This document shows, in pieces, positions 10,127-19,998 of a stretch of DNA of 35,669 nucleotides. Origin of the DNA: Scleroderma bovista (lineage: Eukaryota > Basidiomycota > Agaricomycetes > Boletales > Sclerodermataceae). The translations under genes were made by a program, and so were the position numbers. The notes below the pieces were generated by a model. It worked only from the letters and a program-made list of their open reading frames with translations. It searched no databases and was not told the DNA's origin. The stretch is taken from positions 1 to 35,669 of the forward strand of contig JAYMGJ010000735.1 in assembly GCA_037178675.1 (NCBI GenBank), in the 5' to 3' direction. Position 1 is the first letter of the stretch. The number at the start of each line of letters is the position of its first letter.

Positions 10127-12437
10127 GTGTGCTATGCAGTTCATCTCTTGGTTACCTCACAGCCACCTGCTGCTGCTCCTCCTGTTACTGCTTACTTGGG
10201 ATTATTCCCCAATGCAGAAAACCCTATTGGTGATGATGATGAAGTCGTTATTATTGATACCACAGCACCTCCCAGTGTCCATCAAATGGTGGACTTCTAC
10301 TGAAGAGAAGCTATGCGGAATTATCACATGTATCAACCAAGGGTTAACCACAGTGGTGATTTGCTTAGTGGAAACATGGGACATATTAGGAGGCCTTTGC
10401 CTCTTAGTAGGGAGGAACAGCTCTCTCTCATCAGTCATGACTGATTTTACGGTTACATTGACAGTCACATCACTGTTTCTGATCCTCAGTGGGCATTGCC
10501 CTACCAGTTCTGCATCTTGTTCAGACATTGGCAATCTGTTATCATCAAATCTCTTCCGTATGATGAAGAGATATTCATTGATAACATTTCAGATGCCAAT
10601 TACCTTCAAACAGACATCAGACTCTGACTCGAGGAATTCGCACAAGAACAGGCCCAGGCCAATCTCCAGGTGGAACTCATCTCGAGACAGCTTGCTGATT
10701 TACGTTCCCACACCTCTGGCCAGGAGCGAAAGTGAGCTACAGATGCAGGAAAGAGGAAGGAGGGAACAAGGAAGGAGAATCATAAGGATTGGCAATCATT
10801 GAGTGGTGCAACCATGATGATCTCCTACTCCACCTCCCTCCTATGCAGCTGACCACTGCAGAGCTCTTCAAGAGCGATGGTGACATCACACAGATGTGAT
10901 TGCTGAGGGAGAAGTCGCTGCTGACATCCAACCTGATCTGGAGGATAACGGTCCACCTTCTACCAGAGGAGATTGGACTCAATACATGCAGGGAGTATTG
11001 GAGGAATTCTATACTGAGCTTCAGCCCAGTATAGGTTGTGCAGCGCACCTAGAAAGCCATCCTTCTGAGGAGTTTGTGTTGGACTGTACAAATGTGGTAT
11101 GTTATGTAATCACATGCTAGAACTTTTGTGTCGTCCTCCTGTCCACCTCAGTGACTTACCGTGATCACTGAGGTGAGTATATGCTACTGTACATGTCTCT
11201 TGTTCTCTTGCTGATGTACTATAGTGACCTATAGACTTATAGTTTGGTGGTCAGGTGATGCAGGGAGTCATTCCAGCTTACTGGAGACGACTTGACGACA
11301 CCCCTTTTCCTCTGGTTGTGAACCCGCACCCTGAACCAGAACAGGGTCAAGTCAGAGGTATGGTTGGCGAGGAGCTAGCCATCGTTTATCCAGAGAACCT
11401 GAGGGTCCATTGGGCCTTCCATGGGTTGTACTATCTCCCCTCTGCTAAGCTTCATGCTTATTCAATGCCACACACCCAAGCTAACTTCATGGGAGTAGAC
11501 TATCCATCACTCCACTATGAAGATCCTGCTCTCGCAACCGTCCCAGCCTTCTGGATTGATCCCTGCCCAGAGATCTACCAGCCAGCCAGTTGTTGGCGGC
11601 ATCCTCTCTACTCTGAGCAGTGATTTTCCAGAGCTATCCCATCTCTTCGGGACTGGCATGATTGGCTCGAAGTCAACTTCTGGTACACCTGGAAGCAGAG
11701 AGCACGCTGAGCGCAGTTCTCGATACCCGTGTGCATGGAGCGACCCGGTCTCCTCTTTGAGGAAAGTTGGGATCTCTGGGTGGCTCACACCACTCTCATC
11801 CATCTCGATATGGCGGACTACCAAAATGGAGCTTTTTCATTCCATGGACTCCAGCCCCACTGGCCATCTAGTCAGGATCAATGCAATGATCTCGCACTCC
11901 TGCATGACAGGCACAAGGCTGGACGAGAAGGTGATGATGCTATTGATGTTGATGCAGAATGATCAGATTCTGGAATTCCTGGAGGAGCCCTTGATTAGGT
12001 GCTACCTGAGTCCTTACTGGCACCCTATTCCCTACTCTGGGAAGGGTAAACCACTTTGGAAATCTGACAAAGGACTTATTAAGTCTGTCTCCACTTACAT
12101 CTTGTATGATAAGGCTCTGGTCATTCTTTTTACCCCTTACGAATTTTTTCACAGTCTATGCTTACTTTTGAATATTGGTCTTTGGATGGCAACCAGGTTG
12201 TCTCCAATTACCATTATTGTCCTGATTATGGTTTGGATATTTTCCTTGACTTTTCATCTAGGCATTGGTCATATACAACATTTACGATGCCTATGGACTC
12301 CTTGGACTCCTCATCTTCAACAGAAGAGGATATGCAGTCCAAATCTTCTTCATCTTCCAAGGAAGAACTTGTCTTTCTTCCACCTGCTTCTACTACCACT
12401 GTACCAGAACTGATTTTACTAAATCTTTTTGATTTCT
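10127..12437 (+). pseudogene. Decayed multi-exon coding region between PBS and gag of relic 1
   Basis: Function unknown. A frame starting before 10160 reads PPAAAPPVTAYLGLFPNAEN, DDDEVVIIDTT, SDPQWALPYQFCILFRHWQS, ISRQLADLRSHTSGQ, and is broken only by TGA at 10301, 10442, 10625 and 10733, each explainable as CGA to TGA. It continues in other frames: 10896-11097 (EGEVAADIQPDLEDN, ending at a GTATGT donor), 11255-11620 (VIPAYWRRLDDTPFPLVVNP, LRVHWAFHGLYYLPSAKLHA), about 11640-11960 (ESWDLWVAHTTLIHLDMADY, DDAIDVDAE) and 12158-12437 (NYHYCPDYGLDIF then Ser/Glu-rich). Direction and order are consistent with one former gene of perhaps 600-700 residues with a conserved middle and acidic, Ser-rich end. 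No known domain recognised. It lies between a retroelement primer site and a gag start, so it is either captured cargo or a second insertion. Confidence 0.5.
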
Positions 12438-12454
12438 GAATATACCAGAATCAT

Positions 12455-12834
12455 TATGTCTGGAAACACTGGTGACATAAAGAAGACCACACCCATTCTT
12501 ACTGGCACATCCAATTACTTGGAATGGAAGTCTGCCATGAAGTCGCTCTTGCAAGTCATGGGAGTATGGTGCTATGCGCATCATCAAGTAGCTGCTGTTG
12601 TTGCTGGACAGGCTGGTGCAACTGCTGAGCAACAGGCTGCTGATGAAACCAATCAGGATAAAGCCCTTGGTACAATTACATACTACACATCCACACTCAT
12701 CAGACAGAACCTGATGAATGAGAATGAACCCCATACTGTTTGGGAAGCACTCAACATGTCTTATGGGACTCCTGGTGCTGCTGGTGTCTTTGTTTAGTTC
12801 AAATATCTCACATGGATGATAATTCCAGGGAATC
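12455..12834 (+). pseudogene. Copia-type Gag N-terminus, truncated (relic 1)
   Basis: Reads MSGNTGDIKKTTPILTGTSN, then YLEWKSAMKSLLQVMGVW and VWEALNMSYGTPGAAGVFV. The 'F-x-G-x-N-Y-x-x-W' start and the later VWEAL are typical of Ty1/copia Gag (UBN2-like). TAG at 12794-12796 stands where Gln is expected (VFV-stop-FKYL). The frame then continues to 12834, where the LTR of element 2 begins, so the remainder of this gag was cut off by that insertion. No later part of element 1 is found beyond element 2. Confidence 0.7.
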
Positions 12835-13103
12835 TGTTGAAGTCGCATGTGCACCCAGCGTAAACCGTCAATGAAGTGTGCACTGCGACCCATATTAGTG
12901 TAGACTTAGTAATAGTCCTTTTTAGAGTAGATGTTACATGTCACAGTCACGCGTCACACTATTTGTTGTATATAAACAGCATTCATCGCTTATATAATAT
13001 AACAGCTCTTGACCAGCTACCACTACCATCTCTGGTTGTGCACTCCACCCAACAGGTGAGTTGGAGTAGCAGTTCCTCTACATATATAGGTATTGCTTCA
13101 ACA
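12835..13103 (+). repeat. 5' LTR of Copia element 2 (269 bp)
   Basis: Perfect 8-bp inverted termini TGTTGAAG ... CTTCAACA. It matches the LTR at 30989-31276 over its whole length apart from point changes and a short U3 length difference. TATATAAAC at about 12970 is the likely TATA box. The left flank is GGGAATC of the older gag; the target duplication cannot be checked because the 3' LTR is missing. Confidence 0.92.
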
Positions 13104-13117
13104 GGTTATGAGCCCTG
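13104..13117 (+). other. Primer-binding site of Copia element 2
   Basis: GGTTATGAGCCCTG directly abuts the LTR end and is complementary to the initiator-Met tRNA anticodon arm, indicating half-tRNA priming as in copia and Ty5. Confidence 0.8.
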
Positions 13118-13201
13118 TGAGCACACTGTGTGCAGCAATGCACCAGACAGTGCTCCAGCTCCCTGAGCGTTGCTTTAATTAGCTTGACACTGTGGACCAA
13201 G

Positions 13202-13331
13202 TGAGCTCCTAGCTGAGCCCCTGCACAGCCACAAGGCAAAGTCGGTTGATGACTTGCACCAGACAGTGAGCTCCTAGTTGAGCACCTGTATTGCCCCAGG
13301 TGAAGTTCGTCGATGACTTGCGCCAACCATG
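13202..13331 (+). repeat. Two-copy 65-bp direct repeat in the element 2 leader
   Basis: Unit 1 starts TGAGCTCCTAGCTGAGC at 13202 and unit 2 starts TGAGCTCCTAGTTGAGC at 13267. Both end in a GATGACTTGC-type motif. It lies between the PBS and the gag start, where packaging signals usually are. Confidence 0.7.
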
Positions 13332-13485
13332 GCGAACATTGTCAACGACTTGCGCTGGCATGACCTAGTCATGAGTTAGCTGTTGACAGAAGTGCTTTCA
13401 CTAGCACTCAGGTGTTTCTTCTTTTCTTGCTTGTCCATTGTCACATTCACTTGCTGACTCTGTTGACTCCCAACAGAATATCACC

Positions 13486-15290
13486 ATGTCCAGTGCTCTC
13501 AACAAGATGGTTCCCGTGTTCACTGGCTCCAACTGGCAGCAGTGGCACACCTCTATGCAGGCCTACCTCCAGGCACAAGGCCAATGGTATGTCTACTCAA
13601 TGTCGCAACCCGCTGATGGTCACAATGACCGAAAGGAATGGGACAACAACATCGAGAGAGCGCTCAGTAACATCACCTTGCACCTCGCCCCCTCAATCCA
13701 GGTTGCTGTCTCGAATCTTGACAGCATTAAGGATGTCTGGGACCACCTGAAGAAGAACTTCAGCGCCCCGAGTATTGGTTCCGCCTACGCTGAGCTTAGC
13801 AAGCTCCTCTCGGCTACCATTCCCACTGGCTCCCATCCTGCTCCGGCTATCACCAAAGTGCTTAGGCACTTTGCTTATCTCAAGGACACTGGCTTCGAGT
13901 TCCCTGCCTCTGTGCAGGCAATGATCATCCTTTGCAAGCTCCCTCCCACTATGGAGGTTGTAGCTCAGATCCTCAGCCAGACATCACCGGACAAGAGCAA
14001 GAACCTCAAGCCCGATGGGATTGTCAAGGCCGCTATGCTCTCTTTTGAGCAGAAAGGTGCCTCTTCCCATGCCAGAGGCAAGGGCCCCCAGGCCAACAAG
14101 CTTAGCACTGTGAAGCGCAAGCCAGCTGACCCCAAGTTCGCCCAGCAGCAGCAGCAAGGCGGGTCCAATGGCGGTATGAGCAGAAATGCTCCTGCCCAAG
14201 GACAGGGAGGCTGCACTCAATGTGGCAGCAAGAAGGCTCACGCTCACCACGAGAACGCCCAACAGGCAGCCTTTGCCACTTACGTCCACTACGATGGACC
14301 AGAGCCCACCATCGACCCTTGTGCCTTGGCTCACACTCCTGGTGCTGCCCACTACTATGGCCCCTCTGCATTCAATAATACTATCCGGGCCTTCGATTTG
14401 GCACACTGTCTGGGGGTAGAGCCCTCCTGCCAGACCATCCACACCCTCGACCAAGTCGTGTTGATGGCCAGTGTGAACCTGGACCAGCCTGAGGCTGGTC
14501 CCTCCTCGCTGAAGCACCCTCGTCTTGAGGAGTGCATCACCATGTATGAGGAGGATGCCATCTCCCTTGGGGATGATGAACTGTTCGCCCATGAGCCCTT
14601 CACCAATGATGAGTTCGACGAAATTGATGCGATGGTCCTTGACCACTACAATGCAACATCGATGGCGATGGGCACGGAGGCCAGCCTGTTCAGGCAAGTA
14701 CCTTCTGCATGTGTGCTGATCAACACTGACACACTCCCTTTACATGTGCGCTACACGCTGTCACTGTATATAGTGAGTAGTAACTACAATATGTCATGTC
14801 ATATCTTGAGTAAAGCATATATCTGTTTGTGTTTGAATGATGCATGCTGTGCTGGATGTAAGGGAAAAATGGTTGACAATAGCCAATTATCTGGTGCCTT
14901 CTGGCTTCTAGACTCTGGCGCATCATGCCACTTCACCGGTGACATAGGCAATTTTGCCTCTTAGAATGCACTAAAATGAGTGCACTACGCCAAAATGGCA
15001 AATGGTGTAGCATTGATTGCTGGTATTGGCACAGTATTACTCCAGTGCCTAGACCACAACTCTGGGGATGAGAAAGTTACTACACTCACCCAAGTGCTCC
15101 ATATGCCAGGTGCTACTGCACACCTTATTTCTATGGGCAAAATGCTCCAGCGTAACTACAAAGTCACTGGCAATAAATGAGGCATTAGCCTCACTCACAA
15201 AGCTGAACGCCTATGGTTTGGGTCAGACCCAGAAGACAATCGCAACATCATTTTTGGGATTGGATCTATCCCAATAATTAGATCTAACTA
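13486..15290 (+). pseudogene. Copia element 2 gag-protease and start of integrase (decayed)
   Basis: Gag starts MSSALNKMVPVFTGSNWQQW and contains an HLAPSIQVAV / IKDVWDHLKKNF block typical of copia Gag, a short poly-Gln run near 14142, then the aspartic protease active site LLDSGASCHFTGD at about 14908-14946. The frame stays open from 13486 to 14964. It then hits TAG at 14962-14964 where the - copy has Tyr, TGA at 14977 region where the - copy has Arg (CGA), and TGA near 15178. Coding similarity continues to 15290, the left edge of the TIR insertion. The CxxC in CTQCGSKKAHAHH replaces arginines of the - copy and probably does not represent a real zinc knuckle. Confidence 0.85.
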
Positions 15291-16308
15291 TGGTGCCAAT
15301 CACTTAGAGGCCATTACATTTGTGCAGTGGCCAAATTGGCTGGACAAAAATCAAAACCTAACCCTAACCCTATGGAAGTGCTGACTGGGCAAACTTTGAT
15401 CAGTCTGAGGGGGGTGTTGCTGACTGATTGATCTTAGTTCTATTTCATAAAGTTTATGCTAAGTAGCACACACATGTACTACTATAGCACTATGTATTCC
15501 TGTGTAGATGAAGTATACCAACCCCAAAGAGAGCATCAATCTCATCAGTGATGATGCAAGTGTAAGTTCACATAAAAGAGATAGTAGGGTTAGGACACAC
15601 CAAATTTTCCATGTAATTGTTATAGTTTGAGCTGTGCATGGATGTAGTGGCTTTGACAGCTACACCATGTATACATCCTGCATCAACATAATTTTGAGCC
15701 TTGTGCAGATGAAATCAACAAGTAGCTGAAAACTGGTCTACAATGGCACTTTCTATCTTGCAACTTGACCTTGAAAGTGCAGTGCTGGGGAACAGAGCTG
15801 CAGTCTACAGTCACCTTGTTTACAAGGTTACTACACATAGAAATTGTAGACACTATTTTTTTCATCTGTGCAATTGTTCATAGCTCTCTACCTTGGCAAA
15901 GCCATGGTTCAGGGACTGCTATGTGATAGCACAGGGACTTGTCAGAAGGATATGGTTAATGGTTAGAGATATATGACATCATGCATACATATAAACAAGG
16001 TGTCCTCTATTCTCAATGGCTTTGAGATTCACACAGGAAAAACTCTTATCAAGAGAAACTCAGTTGCACAGCATTTTCACTAATATGGAAGGTGATATAC
16101 ACCATATTTGGTAATATACCCCTTTCTGGCCAATTTCACACTTCGTGAAATTTTGATGGTTCAACTTTGACTCAATTAAAAATCCCTTTTACAGTTTTGT
16201 TCCCTTGGTCAAATGGAGCATTTTTGTAAGAGGAAATCTTAATTGGACTTTTTTTGGTGAGTCAAAAATGTTTGCACAAAAGTAGTGGCCTCTAAGTGAT
16301 TGGCACCA
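15291..16308. mobile_element. Non-autonomous TIR DNA transposon (1018 bp), TA target duplication
   Basis: Ends are inverted repeats of about 36 bp: TGGTGCCAATCACTTAGAGG at 15291 and the reverse complement ending at 16308, with only two mismatches in 36. Both sides carry TA (15289-15290 and 16309-16310). Removing one TA plus the element rejoins the integrase reading (IIRSNY then ITSVSKVDY, matching the - copy), so this is a precise insertion. No transposase or convincing reading frame lies inside. TA duplication points to the Tc1/mariner-like group or another TA-specific family; the mobilising transposase is unknown, and the DD34E gene at 25364 is only a candidate. Confidence 0.87.
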
Positions 16309-16310
16309 TA

Positions 16311-17760
16311 CATCACCTCTGTGAGCAAAGTCGATTATGTCATTATGCACCAGAGATTCAGGCACCCCTCGAAGGAAGTACTCCAATACGTGCAAAAGCA
16401 TATGCAGCACTTCCCAGAGATCCACTTTCCTACAGAGGACTGTGTTTGCCCTGGATGTGCTCTTGGCAAGATGCCCAATCAAGCTTTCCCTGAGAATGAA
16501 AGACGTGCTTCCAAGCCCTTCGAGCTGGTGCACTCTGATCTCAAATCCTTCCCAGTTATGTCATACTGGAAATTCAAATATGTTATCACCTTCTACAACG
16601 ACTATACTTCTCACGCCTGGACTATGCCTCTTCACTCCAAAGCTGCAGTGATTATGGCTGCCAAAGATTTCCTCGAAATGGTGCATGTGCAACATGATGT
16701 GCATGTCATTGGATGGATGTCTGATGCTGGCAGAGAATACAAATCCAATCTGTTTGATCAAGCACTCCTTGAGAAAGGAATTAAAATATACCAAAGTGCT
16801 CCAAGAACCCCCATGCAGAATGGCCACACCGAGCAACTAGGGTGCACTCTCATGGATAAAGCTGAGTCTATGTGGCATTAAGCCTGCATCCCTGACTCCT
16901 GATGGGAATTTGCATTCACTCATGCAACCCACATCTATAACCGTACCCTGGTAGCTCGCCTGCAATGATGCACCCCCCATGAAATGCTGAAGGGGGAGAT
17001 GCCTAACATCGACCACCTCTGTGTATTTGGCTGTGGAGCCTTTGTCTACCTCCCAGCCTCGGCTAGAGCAAATAAGATGGCTCCCAAGTCAGAGCTTATG
17101 ACCTATGTCGGTGTTGCCCCTGGCAATGAGCACAACGTCTTGTTTATGCGCTCCACCAATGCAGTGTTCACCACTGCTCACACTGTCTTTGACGAGCATC
17201 ACTTCCCTCGCTGCCCCCAAAACAGGCACAAACCTCTCGAGAACCCTTTTGGAAGGGTAAATCCAAAACCTACCACCAATTGACCAGGGAATACCCCTGA
17301 TGATGTCGACAGTGATGACAATGTGGAACATGACCATGGCTACCCACATCCCCAAGCACAGGATGACAATCCAAAGTGCGAGGAACCAGAGGCTCCTGAG
17401 GAAGAGCCTAATCAAATAAATCATCCCCATACACCATCTCCAGTGCCTCCACCGGCACTGAGAACACCTTCACTGGCTAGAAACCCACCACCTCTGGCAC
17501 CGCAGTGCCCTGGCCGAGCTGAACACTGCCAGAATTTGCCGCGACCCCCTGCAGTTAATATACCTGCCTGCCCCCAACGTGAACATAGAGCGCCATTGTG
17601 CCCCAGTAACATGTATGGTGAGCGGTGACATCCTGTCGAGCAACTCTGGGATATCAAAAGTGCCTCTTGATGGCGAGACACAGTGGGTGAGGCCCCTAGG
17701 CCCCCACAACTGGACACACCAGACCATGTTCCTGGTGGTTTCCCTGACACCTCTGCAACA
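16311..17760 (+). pseudogene. Copia element 2 integrase, decayed and 3'-truncated
   Basis: Integrase with zinc-binding HQRFRHPSKEVL ... CVCPGCALGKMP, catalytic region VHSDLKSFPVMSYWKFKYV, WMSDAGREYKS and the D-D-35-E glutamate in MQNGHTEQLG. Stops relative to the - copy: TAA 16879-16881 (Gln in - copy), TGA 16900-16902 (Trp), TGA near 16966 (Trp), TGA 17281-17283 (also stop in the - copy), TGA near 17626 (Arg). The Pro-rich linker before RT follows, and similarity ends near 17760 (FPDTSA). The reverse transcriptase and RNase H are absent. Confidence 0.85.
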
Positions 17761-18363
17761 TCAGCAAAACACAAAAAAACCTTCAGTGTGCCCTAGTAAG
17801 ACAAAGTATTGTAAAGTAATTAGCTAGTATCAAGCACTGTACAACCTTGCATAGTCACCCAGCTACCCAGTGCATCTTGGGTACTCGAGGCAAAATACCA
17901 TCAGAAGCTCATAGCCTCACATTCCCATAGTTGCCCAGCTATCTAGCTTTGCAGATTGCCAAGTGTCATATAGTGAAAAGCACAACTATAGTAGGTACTA
18001 CTATTCTTTGCGGATACCATCCCATCCCGCTAAGCACTGTCCCATCCCTCTGCTACTCCAGCATCTTCGTCGCCCTGTGTCTCACCACCATCCTTGTGTC
18101 TGCTGGAACGCATGTCACCTTGTCATTGATCTCCCATGTCATTGTCGTTGTGTCACCATCGCACTGGCCATCTGAGTTATGTTCTTGCAGTCGTCATCAC
18201 TGCCATCATCATACCGCCATGGCACTGAGCATGTATCTCAGCTTGTGGTCGTTGCCTGCATAGTATCGCTGCCCCACGTTGTCATTGTCATGCGGTTATG
18301 GCACTGGCCATCTACATCATGCCGTCGTCATCCTGTCGCCATGACACTCGCCATCTGCGTCAT

Positions 18364-18389
18364 ATTGTTGTTGTTGTTGTTGTTGTTGT
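18364..18389 (+). repeat. (TTG)n microsatellite
   Basis: About eight uninterrupted TTG units, followed by a degenerate TTGCTGCTGC tail. Confidence 0.9.
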
Positions 18390-18816
18390 AGTCATAGTTG
18401 TTGCTGCTGCGGCCCCTGTGTCTCGTCACTGGTCATATCATCGATATTCCATCATGGCGCTGACCAAGCACATTACCTTGTTGTTGTCGCCTTCTCTAGA
18501 TTCTCTGCGTGTTCTAAAAAGGTGCTTGACTCTTTCGATCATGGGTGGAGATAGAGTACGTGTCAAGAGTGGTTGAATACAATGGGCTTGTACTGGCATA
18601 GTCGTTGTCATCCAGAAAAAGACCCTACATCAAAAACAAGTAAGTCAGAGCGGGGAGAATGAAAATAAAAACAAACCTAGCATATATGGACATCCGCTCG
18701 AGGGGGAGTAGTACGAGCTGTAGCATGGTGGTGCATAGATTGTCCATGGGGCGGTCTTATGGCCAATTGTCATCATGGGTGGCCACCGTCGTCGTCACTG
18801 CTTGCTGTATGCTGGT

Positions 18817-18990
18817 GGGACGATTGATATCATCGAAACAGGCAGCACTGGGTGACAGACCAGCAATGAGGGGCGACGAGACAGTAAAAAAAACGCACGA
18901 ATGGGAGGGACGATCAATATCATCGAAACGGAGGCCACACTTGGTGATGGACCAGCAATGAGGGGCGATGAGATGGTAAAAAGACACTAC
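18817..18990 (+). repeat. 90-bp tandem duplication
   Basis: Unit 1 begins GGGACGATTGATATCATCG at 18817 and unit 2 begins GGGACGATCAATATCATCG at 18907. Both continue through CAGCAATGAGGGGCGA. Differences between units are mostly transitions. Confidence 0.8.
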
Positions 18991-19291
18991 ATCAAAAGCA
19001 ATGAAGTCAAAATGGTAAGAATACAAATGGAAACATACCATATACAGGCCGCTGCTTGAAGCAGGTCACCTTGTGGCCAATCGTCGTCACTGATTGCTGT
19101 ACAGTGGTGATGAAAATGGTGTCCTTGTGGGCAGGTGATAAGTCGCTCAGTACCACATGACTGATATGATCAGCACAGCACAACAACAGTGGCAAACTGT
19201 GACAGTAGTACAATATAGCACATGTGTACATATATATGATAAGACAGTCATACATCATGGACAATCATACTACCTACTAGTATAGACAATG

Positions 19292-19891
19292 TTAATCCAG
19301 CCTGATTGTGAGCAGTCGACCTGAGGCAGATTCAATAACAGTTCCTGCAAATGCAATGTCAAGTACACAGTAAGCCAATGAACAGAACAACATACCATCT
19401 GATGCTCGTACTACACAAGCCTTCCTGGCAGGAGATGAGACAGACGAACTGGCATAATGACCATGCCGATTCATTGCCACTCGCATGATCCCCACGTCCA
19501 CCTCTTTCTTGTCAAGATTCGTGGCCCTATGCCATGCTTTGAATCGGTACAACTCTGTGATGGTCTCATACTCATGAGCACAACAGGATGCAAGAGCATG
19601 TTCTGCCCGAGCTACTTCCCACTGTGCACGAGCCACATCCAGGATGAGCAGCGCCTCTGTACCAGTACTAGTACTGTAACTGTCAGATGATGGATCAGAC
19701 TGAGTCGAGTTAGTACAAGGCTAAATGTAGTACTTATTGATACACACCAAGAAGCCAGGCATTTGCAATATCTCATATATTTCCTCCAAGTCACTGTCTT
19801 TCTCTATCTTCTGGGAGTTTTGAGAGAATTTATAATCATTCGGATTTGTGGTAGACGGAGATGGAGAAACCTGCTCATGAAGGGAGTTCAT
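19292..19891 (-). CDS. Hypothetical 160-aa protein, intact, divergent from Plavaka gene
   Basis: Family not recognised. Exons on the - strand: 19891-19746, 19679-19396, 19344-19292; splicing gives 160 codons plus stop with no lesion. Exon 1 uses donor GTGTAT at 19745; a donor two bases earlier would leave the wrong frame. The protein starts MNSLHEQVSPSPSTTNPNDY, has an acidic DSDLEEIYEILQMPGF block, then a helical segment ARAQWEVARAEHALASCCAHE with a heptad-like pattern suggesting a coiled coil, and ends GRLLTIRLD. Its start lies 107 bp from the Plavaka ATG on the opposite strand, so both may share a divergent promoter. Being intact beside decayed neighbours is notable. It may be a second protein of the transposon (DNA-binding helper) or an unrelated gene. 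Confidence 0.55.
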
Positions 19892-19998
19892 CAATTTGTG
19901 GTCAAGTCAACACTTGTGAAATGCCTTCAACGTTACCACAATGGATATTTGACTCATGTTTTGGAGCTCCGAAATCTGGTATTCAATATTCGTCTGAC

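Larger units (their letters stand above)
12835..17760 (+). mobile_element. Ty1/copia element 2, 5' portion, decayed and truncated
   Basis: Structure: 5' LTR (12835-13103), PBS (13104), leader with tandem repeat, gag-protease-integrase (13486 onward), then an abrupt end at about 17760 before reverse transcriptase. It is the same family as the - strand copy at 30989-35669: gag, protease and integrase align residue by residue, and LTRs share ends. It carries many stops that the - copy lacks. A TIR element (15291-16308) interrupts integrase. No 3' LTR and no RT of this copy are present in the window; what follows 17760 is unrelated. Confidence 0.88.
17761..19291. repeat. Non-coding tandem-repeat-rich region
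   Basis: No gene seen. It holds several degenerate direct repeats: CATAGTCACCCAGCTACCCAG / CATAGTTGCCCAGCTATCTAG about 75 bp apart near 17853 and 17927; a series of GCACTGGCCATCTG / GCACTGGCCATCTAC / ACACTCGCCATCTGC units at about 18163-18360; and a 90-bp duplication at 18817-18990. Related copies of GTCACTGCTTGCTGTA occur at about 18793 and 19085. This looks like expanded minisatellite within heterochromatin-like DNA, possibly terminal or subterminal repeats of a DNA transposon. Confidence 0.6.
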
